DNA from: Elymus sibiricus
Taxonomy: Eukaryota; Streptophyta; Magnoliopsida; Poales; Poaceae
Direction: 5' to 3'
Assembly (NCBI GenBank): GCA_039707655.1
Contig: CM077676.1
Location: 456,124,379 to 456,188,378, forward strand
DNA: 64,000 bases
Both the position numbers and the translations under genes were made by a program. Under the pieces are notes generated by a model that saw nothing but the letters and a program-made list of their open reading frames with translations, was not told the DNA's origin and did no database searches. Within the stretch, counting starts at the first letter, position 1. The number at the start of each line of letters is the position of its first letter. Positions 33,349 through 44,350 of this stretch are shown here, in pieces.

Positions 33349-35925
33349 TCAAGCTTTGATTTTAGGTCCCCATTTTGCAATGGGTCCTAGAGAGTTAGAA
33401 ACAAGGGTCTTAGGAACCCAAATAGTCCAAGCATAATCATCATAGTTAGTGCCAACAAATTTAGCAAAGGTGTAACCATCATCTCCTCTCATGAGGACAT
33501 AAGATGGGTTGTTCTTGCCGGCAAAATCTTTGGGAATGGTCTTGTCCCTAGTGACCTTGCCATCCCCAACATTCCCTTTTTTCTTCTCCAACTCCTTGTG
33601 CCCTTTGTGCACAAATACTACCTTTTGTTGAGGAGGAGGAGTAGGACCGATCTTCTTCTTGTGGATCTTCTTCGGGTTCTTCTTTTTCTTAGAAGAGGGG
33701 TCAAACCCAATCCCCTCCTTGGCAACACATTCCTTTTGGTTGCTCAAGAGGTCATTGAGGTTTTTCTCCCCTTGAATGCACGACACAAGCCCTTTCTCAA
33801 TTTGGGCTTTCAACTTCTTATTTTCATCTTGGAGAGAGGTGCAATCATGAGCAAAGTTAGTCGTACAAGATTCATCATTTAAATCAATATGAGGGACGGA
33901 AGTAAGAGCCTTAATGGTTGTAGCTTTAAGTTGAGCATAAGACTCGGTGAGAGCAATGAGGTCACCTTTGACAACCTTGGAACTAGTCACAAGGAGCTCA
34001 TGTTCCTCAGCAAGTCTCGTGTGATCAACTAGAAGCTTTTCAACCCTTACTTTAAGGGCATCTTTGTTCTTAAGAGCAAGTTGCAAAGCATCATCGGTTT
34101 TAACAAAGTCAATTTCATGAGAAGACAAAGCTTCCTCAAGTGATGCTCTCATGACACTCTCTTCATGTAGTTCGTGCTCGAGGAGTTCGACTCTCTCTTT
34201 TTCCTCTATGAGGAGGGTTTCAACGTTCTCAATAAAGTCATCGCGTTCGGCAAGTGACTTAAGGAGATCACCAAAACGAGCACGAGCTTCACCATGAAGA
34301 GTTTTCATGAAAGCCATCAAGGATTCCTCATCATTATCCACACCATCATCACACTCATCCTCCACTATCTCACATGAGACATTGGAAGTGTGGATGGAGG
34401 GTTTTAGAGATTTGGACTTTGTTTTTACCTCTTTGGACATGAGGCAACGATGCGTGAAAGGCTTGTCCTCGTTGGGAGAGTCAAAGAGGCCGGTGGTGGA
34501 GGAGGAGGTAGTAGTGGCATGCATGGCAATAGCGGCCATGCCCACATGATCATCATCACCGTCATCTTCATCTCCGGACATGTACTCCTCATGAACAAGA
34601 GCCTTTTCATCTTTCCTCTTGGTGAACTTGGTGAACTTCTTCTTCTTGAGCACAAGCTTCTCAGACTTGTCTTCACATCTCTCATATGGACAATCATGCA
34701 CAAAATGTCTTGGGCTATCACAATTGTAGCATTTCCTTCGTCCGAACGATCTTCCTTGAAGGTTCTTCCCTTTGTTTGCCATGGTCCCGGAATATTTCTT
34801 TACCAAGAGATCCAAGTCTTCCGCAAAGTCATTTGCCGGGCATGAGGTGTCAACATCTTCCTCACAAGTCTCTTCAACAACTTCTTCATCCCTTGAGGGT
34901 TGAGCAATTACTTTCTTGGCCTTCAAAGCAAGATTTGAGTTCTTGGTTGCTTGAGCAATGGCAAAGGTCTTCTTGGACTTGATCTCCAAAAGAACATGAG
35001 CTGAGAAAGTGGATGCAACTTGTGTCGCGGTTAACTTGTGATAGTCCGGGCGTTGATGTATCATCATCACCATGGTATGTTCCGTGAGGACCATAGCATC
35101 AATGAACTTGTCCTTGATGAAATCATCATTTGCCCAAGTGCACCCAAAGGTTCTTAAGTTGAGCACAAGAGACTTTAGCCTTCGGTACACCTCTTCCGTG
35201 GTCTCACCCTCATTCCTCACAAATAGATTGACTTCTTGTTTGAGCAAGGCTAATCGAGATCTTTGAATTGCTTCATCACCTTTGAGAGCCTCCTCAAGAC
35301 AATCCCAAATTTCCTTGGCGGTTTTGAGAAGAGCAATGGAGTCACTATAGTCATCTGTCACCGCGGTGCGCAACATGTTGTGGGCGGTAGCATTGAGTTG
35401 ATCATCAACCGCTTCTCTTGGAGTGAGATTCATGGGATATTTGGGAGAAAATCCATTGACCACAATCCACCATAGTTGCGTAGAGGCACTGCGTATGTGA
35501 GACTCCATATCTAGCTTCCACTTAGCAAACGCATTAGCTTTCAAAGGGGGCGGAGGCCCAACAGGATTAATGCGAGGGTGTTGCAAAGGTTGGGGTGGGT
35601 AAAAGGGTTCCACGGCATTGTACTTGGGAACTTGAGTGCAAGCCGGGGATGCAAGGGGTTCTCTCGAAACATCCGCATCGTGAACCGCATTTGGATCAAA
35701 TGAGTTTGAGGCAGATGTCGAGGGCTTTAAGCGAGCATCAATTTGCTCCTTGACCGAGGATCGAACTTCTTTCAACATAGCGGTTTTGAGGTCCGCAAAC
35801 ATTGAAAGAATGTCGGCCGCGGTCAAGGGGGCACCCGGGTTAATGGGGGCGGCGGGAGCAACGACCGGAGCACTCGGCGGGTAGGTTTTGGCCATCCTCC
35901 GCAAGAGATGCGTCACCACCCTCAT
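33349..35925 (-). CDS. Sirevirus gag (long form)
   Basis: An 858-codon frame on the minus strand. The ATG at 35895, beginning MAKTYPPSAPVVAP, is the more likely start; the ATG at 35925 adds ten residues. Domains in order: a Pro/Ala-rich start, a UBN2-type Copia gag domain at about 140-310 (KLDMESHIRS, IWDCLEEALKGDEAIQRSR), a CCHC zinc knuckle at about 397-410 (CYNCDSPRHFVHDC), Lys-rich and Asp-rich segments, a long predicted coiled coil at about 540-730 (rich in Leu, Glu and Lys), and a basic KKKKNPKKIHKKK stretch near 760. Long gags with an extended coiled-coil region after the knuckle are typical of grass Sireviruses. It ends at a TGA (33349-33351) that is probably a mutation, because pol continues in the same frame. 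Confidence 0.92.
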   Translation of the reverse strand: MRVVTHLLRRMAKTYPPSAPVVAPAAPINPGAPLTAADILSMFADLKTAMLKEVRSSVKEQIDARLKPSTSASNSFDPNAVHDADVSREPLASPACTQVPKYNAVEPFYPPQPLQHPRINPVGPPPPLKANAFAKWKLDMESHIRSASTQLWWIVVNGFSPKYPMNLTPREAVDDQLNATAHNMLRTAVTDDYSDSIALLKTAKEIWDCLEEALKGDEAIQRSRLALLKQEVNLFVRNEGETTEEVYRRLKSLVLNLRTFGCTWANDDFIKDKFIDAMVLTEHTMVMMIHQRPDYHKLTATQVASTFSAHVLLEIKSKKTFAIAQATKNSNLALKAKKVIAQPSRDEEVVEETCEEDVDTSCPANDFAEDLDLLVKKYSGTMANKGKNLQGRSFGRRKCYNCDSPRHFVHDCPYERCEDKSEKLVLKKKKFTKFTKRKDEKALVHEEYMSGDEDDGDDDHVGMAAIAMHATTTSSSTTGLFDSPNEDKPFTHRCLMSKEVKTKSKSLKPSIHTSNVSCEIVEDECDDGVDNDEESLMAFMKTLHGEARARFGDLLKSLAERDDFIENVETLLIEEKERVELLEHELHEESVMRASLEEALSSHEIDFVKTDDALQLALKNKDALKVRVEKLLVDHTRLAEEHELLVTSSKVVKGDLIALTESYAQLKATTIKALTSVPHIDLNDESCTTNFAHDCTSLQDENKKLKAQIEKGLVSCIQGEKNLNDLLSNQKECVAKEGIGFDPSSKKKKNPKKIHKKKIGPTPPPQQKVVFVHKGHKELEKKKGNVGDGKVTRDKTIPKDFAGKNNPSYVLMRGDDGYTFAKFVGTNYDDYAWTIWVPKTLVSNSLGPIAKWGPKIKA

Positions 35926-35978
35926 TCCCTAGATCGACCATATCCTCCAAGGTTGTAAAACCTTATATTAGAGCACGA

Positions 35979-35991
35979 GGCTCTGATACCA
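35979..35991 (-). other. Sirevirus primer binding site
   Basis: On the minus strand TGGTATCAGAGCC begins two bases after the 5' LTR. It is complementary to the 3' end of plant initiator methionine tRNA, the standard Copia primer. Confidence 0.9.
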
Positions 35992-35993
35992 AT

Positions 35994-37365
35994 TGAAAGG
36001 ATCGATACGGTCGACTAGAGGGGGGTTGAATAGGAGACTACAAATTTTAATCTTTCTTGTCAATTTTAAGGTTTAGCGGATAAATAGGGTTCACTAGATA
36101 TGCAACTAGGTGAACACAACCTATATGACAAGCAAGCTCCAAGCTAAAAATGCTAGGCAACAAACTAATTAGCAAGCCAACAAGCATACAACGCAAAGTA
36201 AAGTGCGGGAAAGGATTAACCACAAGTGAGACGAGGACGTGGATTTTATCCCGAAGTTCACTCTTCCTTGGGGAAGAGCTACTCTCCGTTTAGAGCGGTG
36301 CCGGAGCCAAAGCTTGCGGAATGCCACCGAAGGCTCACCGTAATCTCTTTCGAGTCACCCCCAACGGATGAGCCTCGAATCACTTGGGGTTGGTCTTAAA
36401 GGCGACCACCACACCTTTACAAACTTCTCCGGAGCACACCACAAGCAAGGAAGCTTCCGGAGGAACCTCTAACCGCCTAGGAGCCCAATCTCCAAGAGTA
36501 ACAAGTCAATGGTGGATGAATATTGCGGGGAACGTGATTTGGTTTGGTCAAAGTGTAGATTGGGTCTTGCTCTCCCAATCCCCAAAGTTTCAACAAGTTT
36601 GGGTGGAGGGATTGAGAGTATTGAGCAAAATGAGGTGTAGCAATGGTGGAGCTCAACAAGACATTAGGGTTAGCAGTTGGAGGTGGAAGAAGGGGACTTA
36701 TATAGTGTTCTTGGCCGGGTGAGGATTTCTGCCCGTTGGACCCTGTGCGCACGAGGTATCCAGAGACTTTCCAACCACCCCGTGCACAGGGGGTCCAGGA
36801 TCCCGTGCGCACGGGGTGTCCAGAGAGTTTCGTGGCACCCCGTGTGCACGGGGATCAGAGACCCCGTGCGCACGGTGTGTCCAGAAACTTTCTGATCACC
36901 CCGTGTGCACGGGGATCAGAGACCCCATGCGCACGGGATGTCCAGAAACTTTTTGATCACCCCGTGCGCACGGGGGTCAAATACCCCGTGCACACGGGGT
37001 GTCCAGAGAGTTTCTGAAGAAGCTCCTAGGACACCACGGTAGAACACAATATGAGTGGAAACTTGGTGGAGGTGTAGGAGAGCTGGTGTATAAGTCTTGG
37101 AAGAATTCCCACACGACATTAATCCACAATGACCCCTCTTAATAGTGCGGTTTTTCCTACGACTCAAATCGAACTAAAACGAAAACCTTCGAGTCGCCGG
37201 TAAACCACGCCTTTGATCTTTTTGAATTGGGGGGGGGGGGTCACACACCTCCATAATAATCTTCATGGAACCAATATCCTGAGATAAACTTTAGCAACCG
37301 ATATTAGTTCCTCTAACCACATTGTCATCACACCAAAATATAATTATGTGCCATATGCACTTTCA
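35994..37365 (-). repeat. Sirevirus 5' LTR (right)
   Basis: Uninterrupted 1,372-bp LTR. Read on the minus strand it starts TGAAAGTGCATATGG, has an array of GTGCGCAC-centred palindromes (36736-36998), a likely TATA box (ACTATATAAG, complement of 36697-36706) and ends CGATCCTTTCA. The primer binding site lies two bases inside it. Confidence 0.9.
36736..36998 (-). repeat. CCCGTGCGCACGGG minisatellite, right Sirevirus LTR
   Basis: Seven or so CG-rich palindromic units lie in the U3 part of the intact LTR, separated by spacers that include TGTCCAGA and TTTCTGATCAC. Several units have lost CpG sites by C-to-T or G-to-A change, as expected in methylated DNA. Confidence 0.85.
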
Positions 37366-37370
37366 TCATC

Positions 37371-37477
37371 AATTAGCGAAGTTTAGTTTTGATAATAGGT
37401 CTGATGGTTTTCTCTGTAATAGATTTCCGCCCTGCATGGCGAATGCTGTAAGGAATGATTGTATTCAACTATTTTAA
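37371..37477 (+). pseudogene. RNase H-like protein, 3' part with natural stop
   Basis: This is the continuation of the ORF that stops at 13445. After removing the Sirevirus and one TCATC duplication the reading frame resumes as QLAKFSFDNRS and ends at TAA 37475-37477. The short tail ending in NDCIQLF is typical of the C-terminus of plant LINE RNase H domains. A T-rich stretch and an A-run at 37502-37508 follow, which may be the element's 3' end. Confidence 0.8.
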
Positions 37478-37508
37478 GTTTTAATATATGGGGGGTTTTT
37501 CAAAAAAA

Positions 37509-38386
37509 GAATCATCCCAATGATCATGCCATGTGGTTAAGACCTAAAAATATTTTTATTACAATTTATTTTGGCCAAAAATTACTAAACCCATTATCTT
37601 TTCCAAAATCCTAAAATAGAGATTTCAACTAAAAGTATTTATTTTTCTGAAACAAAAATTTATTAAAAATTATTTCTGAGGTCTATTATGTAAGACTACT
37701 ATTCCATTCAAAAATATTACTTGGAAATTTATGTAAGTATTTTATTTAAATTCGTTTTTAAAAGGCCAGAATTGGTTTTTAAATTGGTAAAAGTACTTAT
37801 GTTGTTTCCAAATTTTACCCAGGCCTCTTTGGACCATTTTTATCAGCCCATAAACTTTTCACCACATGATCCTATGTATCATCTTGTACAAACAAGCATC
37901 AAGCACATTCTGGTCATGTCTAGGGTTTGAATTCATGCTATATCCAAACTTTTGCTAAAATTCCCATAAAATTAGCATAGCATCACTTTCATTCCCTCTT
38001 TACCCAAACCATTTTTCGCTGAGTAGAGATCGGTGGAGCGAGAGTGAAATCACACCAAACACCTTGGTGGAACTACATTGTGTTATGACAAGAGTTTGAA
38101 AATGATAAATCCTTGAGTGATCAGGGACATGAATGTGACATATGAGTATTGATTGGTACTGCAAAAACATTAATCCATGAAAAGCAATGGTGATTTTTGT
38201 GTACATATTTTGATGTTACTTACTTGTTATCAAATATACATTATTGCTTTGAATCACTTTTGTCGTGAGTTCACACAATGTTACATCATTTGATTGAGAA
38301 TATGCTGGCTAACATTCAACATGAAAAATTATGTTTGTTTACCATTTACCTACTCTAGGACGAGCAGGAATTAAGCTTGGGGATGC
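37509..38386 (+). mobile_element. 3' internal region of a truncated Gypsy element
   Basis: AT-rich non-coding sequence that ends in GGACGAGCAGGAATTAAGC and TTGGGGATGC directly before an LTR. I recall this ending as the polypurine-like end of a common Triticeae Gypsy family. There are no coding domains, and the 5' part of the element is missing. The left border against the LINE fragment is uncertain. Confidence 0.6.
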
Positions 38387-38442
38387 TGATGTGTCCCAAA
38401 CGTATCAATACTTTTTGATTGTTTCATGCTATTATATTATCG

Positions 38443-38444
<2 letters not shown>

Positions 38445-38508
<64 letters not shown>
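38445..38508. repeat. (TA)32 microsatellite
   Basis: Perfect TA dinucleotide run of 64 bases near the start of the Gypsy LTR. Confidence 0.98.
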
Positions 38509-38513
<5 letters not shown>

Positions 38514-38946
38514 TTATATTATTTTTCTGGACTAACCTATTAATTTAGTGGCCAGTGTCAGTTCCTCTTTTCTGCTTGTTTTTGGTTTCGCAAAAAATCA
38601 ATATATACGGAGGTCAAAACCACTTGCTGATTTGGTACGCTTTTTTGGCAACAAGAAACACGGGAAGCTTTGGAAGAGATCGAGATGCGAAGCCAGGGGC
38701 CACGCGGTCACCCCGCATGCCCTGGGGGGCGCCACCTGCCCGTGTGGGGGCCCCCTGCACTGCCTTGACCTGATTCACCACCATAATTCCCTATAAATAC
38801 CAAAACCCTCCAACGTATTTTCGGAAGAATTTTATCGCCGCCGCAAGTTCTTGTTCCGCGAAGATCCCATCTGAAGGCCTGTTCCGGAGCCCTGCCGAAG
38901 GGGGAAGCCATTGCCAAAGCTATATCTTCATTTTGGACCTTAGGGT

Positions 38947-41032
38947 TGTAGGGGAACGCGACAGAAAACAAAAAATTTCGGTACAACGAGCACGCCCAGG
39001 ATCACTATGGAGATGCATACAAGGTTTGATCTTTTCGTTACCGACTCGTAGCGCAGCGGAAGTAGAGTCGATGATGATCGGCGGTGCAGATCCCCGCAGC
39101 TAGGATTTTACAACATCCTAACCGCGAGGATGTACTCCCTCGTCTGCCCCTTGGACAGCCCTCCGGGAGGCGGTCGGACAGTCCCTCGGACGGTGTCATG
39201 GACAGCCCTCCGGGAGGACCCTCGAAACTCGGACGATCACTCGGACAGCCCTTCGGGAGGACCCTCGAAACTCGGACGGTCACCCGGACAGCCCTTCGGG
39301 AGGCACTCATGAACAGCCCCTCGGGCAAAAAAGATCGAACCTACGACTTCTCTACGGGGTTGCACACATACGGTGTCATCTATCAGGCAGGGCTTCACCG
39401 TCCAGAACTAGTTCCCACCGGAACCCAGACAGCCTTTCGGCTCTACGAAACTATTTCACGGGGAGGGAGAGAAAAAGCCAGATCATTGCAATGGCATGTG
39501 TATGTGAGAAAGAGTGAGTGTGGAGAGTGCCTCTCCACCTCTATTTATAGGAAAACCCAAGGGGTAGGGCGGCTCCCAAAATACCAAAATGCCTCAGATA
39601 TTTTCACACTATTCATAATAGTGTTTCCTCCATTCATGAGATATTTTCTCCACACTATTCATAATAGTGTTTCCACTATTCGTGAGATATTTTCTCCCAA
39701 AAGTGTTTCCACTATTCATAACACTATTCACGAAATATTTTCCGCGACCGTTAAATCCAAAAATATTTCTGTAGGTCTTAGAACATTTCCAGTACCCACT
39801 AAAATAATTTTGGAAGCGTTCCGAAACAATTCTGGATTAGTGATTTTCATCTGCGAAAAGCAACCAAAGCGGTTCCGGCAGCTCCGGAACATTTTCGGGT
39901 TTTTTCTCCGGAAAAATCCCAGAAGTTTCCAGAACAATTCTGGCACCCTCCAAGAATTTCCAGGCGTGTGCCGAAACCAATTTGACCTAATGGTATACCC
40001 TGAAACAACTTTTCAGTTTTACCGAAACTATTCCGGTGTTCTCTCTCCGGAACTTTTCCGTTGTCTCCGAAACTTTTCCGGTGACTTTCTCTCAGACTCC
40101 CTATCTAGAATTCAGTAGATAGATGACCCTTAAGCGTGTGACCCTATAGGTTCGGTGAAGTACAGACATGACCGGAACACTTTCCGATTAATGATCAACA
40201 TCGGAGCCGTGGACACCCATATTGACCCCTATACCCACACGAATAAATATTCAAGTGAACCTCCAGTTGCCGTGTGCTATTCCTGTTGCTTCGCGATATG
40301 TTAAAAATACCCGAGGTGAGATTTATCGGCATCCCCGTGGATCAACAACTTGTCCACTATGCCAGTTACCTCGTTACCGGTTTTTGTTCTCTTTTCTCGT
40401 TCCCGTGTTCCGGCATCCCTGTGATCAAATCACAATGTGTCTGGCTAGACGATGATGGATACCGTAACACCGAGAGGGCCAGAGATATCTCTCCATCGTC
40501 GGAGGAGCAAATCCCAATCTTGAGCTATCAAGTTACTTGACATACTTTTCCATGAACCCGTAAGCTGCCGTAATAGCCACCCATTTACGGATGACGTTTA
40601 ACAAACCCCAAAGTTCATGAAGCAAGCATGAAGAAACTCGATATTCTCATGGTCTAAGTAATTATGCAAACGTTAACTTTCTCTGTGTTATTAACCATTA
40701 ACTTGTGACGAATGTATCTCATAGCATAACATCAATCGGGTCGATTCAACACAAATGTTCTTCTAACATTGTGCCCTCAAAGTTGCCGGCATAGTCATGC
40801 CCATGATCAGGAAAATAGAACCATCATGCAACACTTGAGCTAGTCTTAGAGGCCAGACTAGGAATACATTTTACCGTTTATTATTCCACACGTGCATATG
40901 AGTTTCCCTCCGAGCCTCGTGGTTATTGCAGACTCGAGAACCATAGCATTTATAGCACGGAATATAAACTTAATTAGGAACATGGGGATAAATAATAACA
41001 TTTATTATTGCCTCTAGGGCATATCTCCTACA
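38947..41032 (-). mobile_element. solo Copia LTR, TGTAGGAG family (copy A)
   Basis: 2,086 bp with ends TGTAGGGG and CTCCTACA on the plus strand, and a perfect target duplication AGGGT (38942-38946 and 41033-41037). On the minus strand it starts TGTAGGAGATATGCCCTAG, like the two other copies at 51517-53660 and 53784-63423. Four units of a CAGCCCT(T/C)CGGGAGG minisatellite lie at 39155-39310. A 344-codon frame (39084-40118) crosses it but has no domain. Confidence 0.92.
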
Positions 41033-42236
41033 AGGGTCCATAGTAGTAGCTAGATGGTTCTCTCTCTTTTTGGATCTTCGGTACCTTATTCTCGTGAGCC
41101 TTCTCACATGATCGGGATCAATTCGATGTAATTGGTGGTGTGTTTGTTGGGACATGATGAATTGTCACTTTATGATTAGATTGTTCATTGAAATCAATTG
41201 AATCTTTTGAGGTTTTGTTGCTTCATAATTAAATAGCTTTGTATGCTCTATGATCTATCTATCTTATTTGGCCAAGTTCGATGGGTTTTTCTTCAAAGGG
41301 AGTGTGCTTTGTAGTGGGCTCAATCTTGCGGTGCTCTAACCTAGTGACACAAAGGGCCAATACATGTATTGTATTCTTGCCACTAAGGATAAAACGACAA
41401 GGTTTTGTCATATTGATTGACTTCTTCCTGTGTACATTATGTCATCTTGCTTATTGCAATACTCTGTTTCTTGCAAACTTAATACCTTGAGATGCATGCT
41501 GGACAGCGGTTTTGGGGTGGAGTATTAGTAGTAGCTACAGTTGGATTAACGGTCTACTTATCATGGACGTAATGCCTATGTGAGATTATGCCATTAATAA
41601 TCATAGTCATGAATATGGATATCCGATCAATTGCCCAATTGTAATTAGTTTACCATGTCATTTGCTTGTTTTTGAGAGAGATGCCACTAGTGAACCTATG
41701 GCTCCCAGTGTCTATTCTCCATTACTGAACTCTTCTTCACAATTTCTCCTTTTTTTGCCGTGCTACTTTGCTACCATCTATCTCTATCATTTGTGTTTAA
41801 TCTTGTAACTAGTAGGACAAGGGGCTTGACAACCCTCTTCGTTGGGTGCAAGTTTGTATCTATTTGTATGTAGGTGCTGCTTACATTGTTAGACTCCTAC
41901 TAGAATGATAACCTTGGTTCTTAACTGAGGGTAATACTTTGCTATTGTTCTGCTCCACCCTTCCTCTTTGGGAATCCCAACAACTCCTACAGGAGTAAGC
42001 ACACCCTGAGCCACCTTCCCCTACCGCGTGACCCCAAGGTTATGGCTATTGTGTGCACCTCCACCTCATGGCGGCTCGGCGACGGTCAGTCCTGTCGCTG
42101 CATCGTCGAGCTCGCACCACTGGTCCATGCCTTGGTTCTCAAGCGATGTCGGAAGCGAAGAATTCTACGTGTTGGGCTTTAAATTTGCTCTTGGGTTCAA
42201 GACACCCAAGGTGCTCTTGGGCCGGTAGCCATGGTG

Positions 42237-42866
42237 CAATACATCGACCTTTGGAGGTTACTACGTCACACCACTCTCTCCTCTGATTCGGAGCGGCTCA
42301 TCTGGAAATGGACAGAGTCTGGTGTGTACTCGTCGGCGTCCTGCTACTCCGCCATGTTCCATGGCTCTCTTCCTGATCAAAACTAGGGCCTAACCTAGAA
42401 GACCAAGGGCCCACTATGCATCAGATTCTTCCTCTGGCTGGCCCTCAAGGACCATTGTTGGTTCGCCGACTGTTTGGCTAGGCATGGCCTAACACACATG
42501 CCGATATGTCTCCTCTGCGATCAGGATCCCGAGTGCCTACAGCACCTTCTTGTTCGATGTTCCTTCTCCAGGCAGGTATGGCACGTGGTCCTCTCCTGGG
42601 CCCGATCCAATGCGACCCCTCCACGCCCGGACACTCTGTTCCAGTCATGGTGTACTGACACTTGCTCAGCCGTGCCTCCTCCATGCCGAAAAGGGCTCTC
42701 ATCCCAACTGCTGCTAACCGCTTGGCTCATATGGCGGCATCACAACAACTCCATCTTGGACGACACCTCTCCCTCCGTGCGAAGACTATGTTTGCTCATC
42801 CAGGACGAAGCCCACCTGTGGGCTAGGACTGGTTCCTTTGTCTTGGCCAATATCATCCCCGAGTAG
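42237..42866 (+). pseudogene. LINE reverse-transcriptase zinc-binding (zf-RVT) fragment
   Basis: From about 42237 the frame reads IDLWRLLRHTTLSS and LIWKWTESGVYSSASCYSAM, then, after an in-frame stop near 42386, FFLWLALKDHCWFADCLARHG and CLLCDQDPECLQHLLVRC. It ends VLANIIPE at TAG 42864-42866. This is the C-terminal zinc-binding region (zf-RVT) of plant non-LTR retrotransposons. The RT part is missing, and no RNase H follows. It is a 5'-truncated, defective copy. Confidence 0.8.
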
Positions 42867-43030
42867 TCACCTTGTAATCCCCCACCCCTCCCCCCTGGCT
42901 CTTATGTCTCGGTGGGATTCCCATTACGGATCCTCAGATGGGCACATTGTATAAATCTATCTTCTTGCAATGAAAGATACGCAAGCTTTGCGTATTCACG
43001 AAAAGAAATCAATGTAAAAAAACAAACTAC
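42867..43030 (+). mobile_element. LINE 3' untranslated tail
   Basis: After the zf-RVT stop comes a C-rich stretch, then TTGTATAAATCTATC, CAATGAAAGATACGC and an A-rich end near 43005-43025. This is the layout of a LINE 3' end. The upstream stretch 42002-42236 may also belong to this element but shows no clear frame. Confidence 0.6.
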
Positions 43031-43123
43031 ATGTTAAGAGAAGTTTGCCAGAAAAGTCCAGAGTGAAATCTTGCAATCGATAGATGGGTACACACATTAG
43101 AAGGTCACCATCCGAAAGTAACC

Positions 43124-43403
43124 TTCTCAGCTCGAGTTCAACTGAGCTCGGGTGAATAGTAAAATCCAAAAAAAATTAAAAAAATCTGATTTTTTTTGTG
43201 ACAAACATTGACAAAAGTTCTAAGAGCTTGCAAACTTTCATTATGAAATCACATTTGTGGAAGTCGTGGCAAAAAAACAAAATTAGTGCTCCAAAATGCT
43301 TTCGAAATTAGCATTTTCAGAGTATCAATTTTTTTCCACGCCTTCCACAATTTATTTTGATTGTTTTTTTGATTTTACTGTTCACCTGAGCTTGGGCTGA
43401 GAA
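43124..43403. mobile_element. inverted-repeat MITE, about 280 bp
   Basis: The left arm (TTCTCAGCTCGAGTTCAACT, GAGCTCGGGTGAATAGTAAA) pairs with the complement of the right arm (GTTCACCTGAGCTTGGGCTGAGAA) over about 45 bases. The middle is AT-rich and non-coding. The flanks show no clear target duplication, so the superfamily is open; Mutator-type is possible. Confidence 0.6.
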
Positions 43404-43815
43404 ACTCTGCGTCCATCACCATCATAGTATTTTTGTAAGATTTTATAAATTATATCCACCTATTTCATTTAATTTGACGTATTTTTATGACATTTTAATC
43501 AATAGGTGGGGGGTGGGGCTATTTTGTCCGACTATATAGTTTTTCTTTTGCGGGTGCCTGACTATATAGTTTAAGGCGGCCCGTTCAGAATGAGTGTCGG
43601 TAATGCTGAATTTTCATGGACGGAAAAATCATTCGACCTAAAATATGTACAATTACTTGGGTTATATCTCAATCATGACGTCATATACCACGATTTACCA
43701 AAAGAAAAACCTAACAAATTGTAATTATTATCACTTATGGATCATCATTTTTCCTTACTCCCAGAGGGATCCGTGTGCGTCGTATAATTCAAGCACGTGC
43801 CACTTCTAGCGCTGG
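43404..43815. other. intergenic DNA without gene
   Basis: AT-rich sequence with a GACTATATAGTTT word repeated at 43528 and 43559. No ORF or element end recognised. Confidence 0.4.
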
Positions 43816-43981
43816 TAGATGATAGCAATAGATCGATCAATTGTCGCCTTAAATTTAGCTATGCTTACATGGTCCCATAAAAAGATCACCATATCGTAAT
43901 ATTGCTTTCTGATAGATCATTTCTTTTCCACTCACTGTATGTTATGGTCTAAAATTTGGCACGTCTTTCAACCTTTTATTA

Positions 43982-44350
43982 GGGCATGTAGTATGGGGGC
44001 ATCACCCTGATACTGTCTCAGGTCTTAATCTATTAAAAATAGTAATGAGACCACCGTTTGTGAAAATTTCTAGACAACCGAGGCAACACTCTATAGCGGA
44101 CCCACCTTACAACATCTCTCTCTTCACATGCATAGAGTTTTCCTTCCTCTCTCTGTCTCCAACTCTCTCCTCGCATGCATCAGTGTAGCTTCTCCTTTCT
44201 TCCTTTCTCTCAGCTTTTACACTCGAAGAGGCTGGTTCTTCGGCAGGCTACACTAGCTCCCGTGCGAGGCTACAACTCTTTGTCCCAACCTAGCTCCGAG
44301 CCTACGTGTACCCGTGGGCAGCACGTTGAGGCTACACATTGGCCATGCCC
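43982..44350. mobile_element. Harbinger/Tourist-type MITE, 369 bp
   Basis: The ends are GGGCATGTAGTATGGG and, inverted, GGGCATGGCCAATGTG. TTA flanks each side (43979-43981 and 44351-44353), the target site of PIF/Harbinger elements. The matching locus at 8391-8397 lacks the element and has a single uninterrupted site, which supports these borders. Confidence 0.85.

Larger units (their letters stand above)
13446..37365 (-). mobile_element. Sirevirus-type Copia LTR retrotransposon with nested insertions
   Basis: The element is bounded by TGAAAG and CTTTCA and flanked by a perfect 5-bp target duplication TCATC (13441-13445 and 37366-37370). It lies on the minus strand: the upstream LTR is 35994-37365, then primer binding site, long gag, protease, integrase, reverse transcriptase and RNase H, an extra intron-containing ORF, polypurine tracts and the downstream LTR 13446-17701. 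Copia gene order, a gag of more than 800 residues, an extra ORF after pol and repeated polypurine tracts are Sirevirus (Maximus-like) traits. Two elements are nested in it, a solo LTR (14388-17259) and an Angela-like element (22145-31132). Without them it is about 12.1 kb. Stops in gag-pol and a frameshift in the extra ORF make it defective. Confidence 0.92.
38387..42001 (+). mobile_element. Gypsy-type 3' LTR, interrupted by a solo Copia LTR
   Basis: It begins TGATGTGTCCCAAACGTATC and ends GGAGTAAGCA. Familiar wheat LTR phrases occur in order: CGTATCAATAC, a (TA)n run, GGACTAACCTATTAA, CCATAGTAGTAGCTAGATGG, GATGCATGCTGGACAGCGG and ACTGAGGGTAATACTTTGC. Removing the insertion at 38947-41032 and one AGGGT copy leaves about 1.5 kb. 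The family resembles Sabrina/Wham-type Gypsy elements, but the name is from memory and unsure. Confidence 0.65.

Noticed and set aside
39084..40118. 344-codon open frame on the plus strand
   Set aside because: It lies inside solo LTR A, antisense to it, is made partly of minisatellite translation and has no domain. The other LTRs of the family do not keep the frame.
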